Below are positions 41,185-42,076 of a DNA stretch of 42,076 nucleotides, piece by piece; positions within the stretch are counted from its first letter, which is position 1; every line of letters starts with the position of its first letter. The notes below the pieces were generated by a model. It saw only the letters and a program-made list of their open reading frames with translations, was not told where the DNA came from and did not search any database. The translations under genes and the position numbers were made by a program. Origin of the DNA: an uncultured Bacilli bacterium (lineage in GTDB: Bacteria > Bacillota_I > Bacilli_A > RFN20 > CAG-449); contig CANQCZ010000012.1 in the NCBI GenBank assembly GCA_947591215.1, positions 1 to 42,076 on the forward strand, given 5' to 3'.

Positions 41185-42076
41185 TTATAAATTGTTGATA
41201 TCAAACCACGGACAGATGATTAGTTCCGATAATTGATCGATTTCTAAAGCAACATAATTTCCAAAATCATCGTCGTAAATCGCTTCATAAGAATAATATA
41301 ATTCGTTATCTTTTCTTAAAACTTTACGAGCATAACCGACGATTGATAGATATGCAGGGCAAGTTTCTGCCCCCTCTTCATCGTCTAAGTAATTATAGCT
41401 TTCGGTATAGGCAACGACCGGTAAACAACTATCTATGGCGTTTTTAATCAAGCCAAAGAAACTTCCCTCGGTTTTCTTGATGGCGCTAACCGTAGTAGTA
41501 ATGCCACTTACATCTCTTAAAACGCTGACAAAGGCATTTTCATAAGGATTCATTCTTCCAAATATCGGATTTCCGGCGGCAAAATATGCAAACATTGCCA
41601 CAGCGTCATGAAGTCTTTCTTCAAGATTATTACCATCATCTTCAGATTTTATAAATGTTTTATAGCTATCACCAATAAGGTTTTTGTAAACGTATAGGAA
41701 CGGATCATAATCGTAATAACCGGATTCCCACCAATGAGAATTATGTTCACAAATTGCTGCATAATCGGCTTTTGTTGGATAAGTATTTAAATTAAATATT
41801 ACGTGCGGATCAAATGTCGCTGCATATACCAGATGATTTAAATAAATAGAATTTAAATCATAATCCTCACATCGAGGAATAATTCTTAGCGGAAAATAAT
41901 CAATATCCGGCAATACATAGCCGTAAGATCGATACAAAACATTGTTTCCCTGCATAGGTGGATAAACTGAAGCAAGGGTAGTTAAAAGATTGCTTCCCTT
42001 AGCTAAGAATCTTCGATGATTTTTATAATATTTGTAATAATCATCGTATGCAAAGGGGTTTGGAGCAATGACATCG
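41185..42076 (-). CDS. Partial protein, possible C39-like peptidase fold (5' end off window)
   Basis: The reverse-strand frame stays open to the window edge, giving at least 297 residues; the Met at 41955 is internal and the N terminus is missing. The first visible residues read DVIAPNPFAYDDYYKYYKNH. The chain is rich in Tyr and Asp (WWESGYYDYDPFLYVYKNLI, YSYEAIYDDDFGNYVALEID). The C-terminal part, IDSCLPVVAYTES followed after a Glu/Asp insert by CPAYLSIVGYARKVLR and a final strand-rich stretch, resembles the ending of papain-like C39 folds (PVIVxx...HxVxVVGY), but the usual His is Tyr and no catalytic Cys is visible in this part. It may be an inactive relative or a coincidence. Two-strand terminator at 41128-41162. 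Confidence 0.6.
   Translation of the reverse strand, partial: DVIAPNPFAYDDYYKYYKNHRRFLAKGSNLLTTLASVYPPMQGNNVLYRSYGYVLPDIDYFPLRIIPRCEDYDLNSIYLNHLVYAATFDPHVIFNLNTYPTKADYAAICEHNSHWWESGYYDYDPFLYVYKNLIGDSYKTFIKSEDDGNNLEERLHDAVAMFAYFAAGNPIFGRMNPYENAFVSVLRDVSGITTTVSAIKKTEGSFFGLIKNAIDSCLPVVAYTESYNYLDDEEGAETCPAYLSIVGYARKVLRKDNELYYSYEAIYDDDFGNYVALEIDQLSELIICPWFDINNL

Overview
The window is AT-rich bacterial chromosome using the standard code: TGA is a real stop (for example at 24086-24088) and Trp is TGG. Gene order (rpmG-secE-nusG, rplK-rplA, rplJ-rplL, an rsmC-like methyltransferase, rpoB-rpoC), a Firmicutes-type L10 leader RNA and Firmicutes-like terminators point to a low-GC Firmicute. The many Ser-rich lipoproteins, InlB-type repeats and a Mollicutes-like Asn at the rifampicin-critical RpoB position 526 suggest an uncultured lineage on the Mollicutes/Erysipelotrichia/RF39 side of the Bacilli. 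That placement is inference; no 16S gene is present.

Layout. 1-5250: a small DUF2188-like gene, enolase, a membrane-anchored double-HTH regulator, a RhuM-like protein, then rpmG-secE-nusG under a clear sigma-A-type promoter. 5251-28050: about 23 kb of mostly surface and accessory genes lying between nusG and rplK, which are adjacent in most bacteria. It holds a YihY-family membrane protein, two copies of a three-gene surface cassette (6.5-12.4 kb), a P-type cation ATPase, an MFS transporter with a pseudouridine-5'-phosphate glycosidase, five predicted lipoproteins besides the two in the cassettes or paired with them (including a 1111-residue BspA-like leucine-rich-repeat protein and a 5'-nucleotidase), and an uncharacterised coupled gene pair. 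28051-38400: rplK-rplA, rplJ-rplL and methyltransferase-rpoB-rpoC, with leader RNAs and terminators. 38400-42076: an acyltransferase-3 family membrane protein, a CmpB-like membrane protein, thymidine kinase, and a reverse-strand gene running off the right edge.

The most unusual part is the duplicated cassette. Each copy encodes a secreted modular protein of about 770 residues, a 44-45 residue peptide, and a 78-residue Ser/Thr-rich lipoprotein. The two copies are identical at the DNA level in the leader plus signal peptide (177 bp) and at the peptide end plus lipoprotein (274 bp), while the central protein has diverged strongly and carries two of its modules in swapped positions. Both large proteins end in a related domain with an EF-hand-like loop and have no visible anchor. 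This looks like a recombining, diversifying surface-protein system with a conserved small-peptide partner. Its function is unknown and the partnership is inferred from gene order and selective conservation only.
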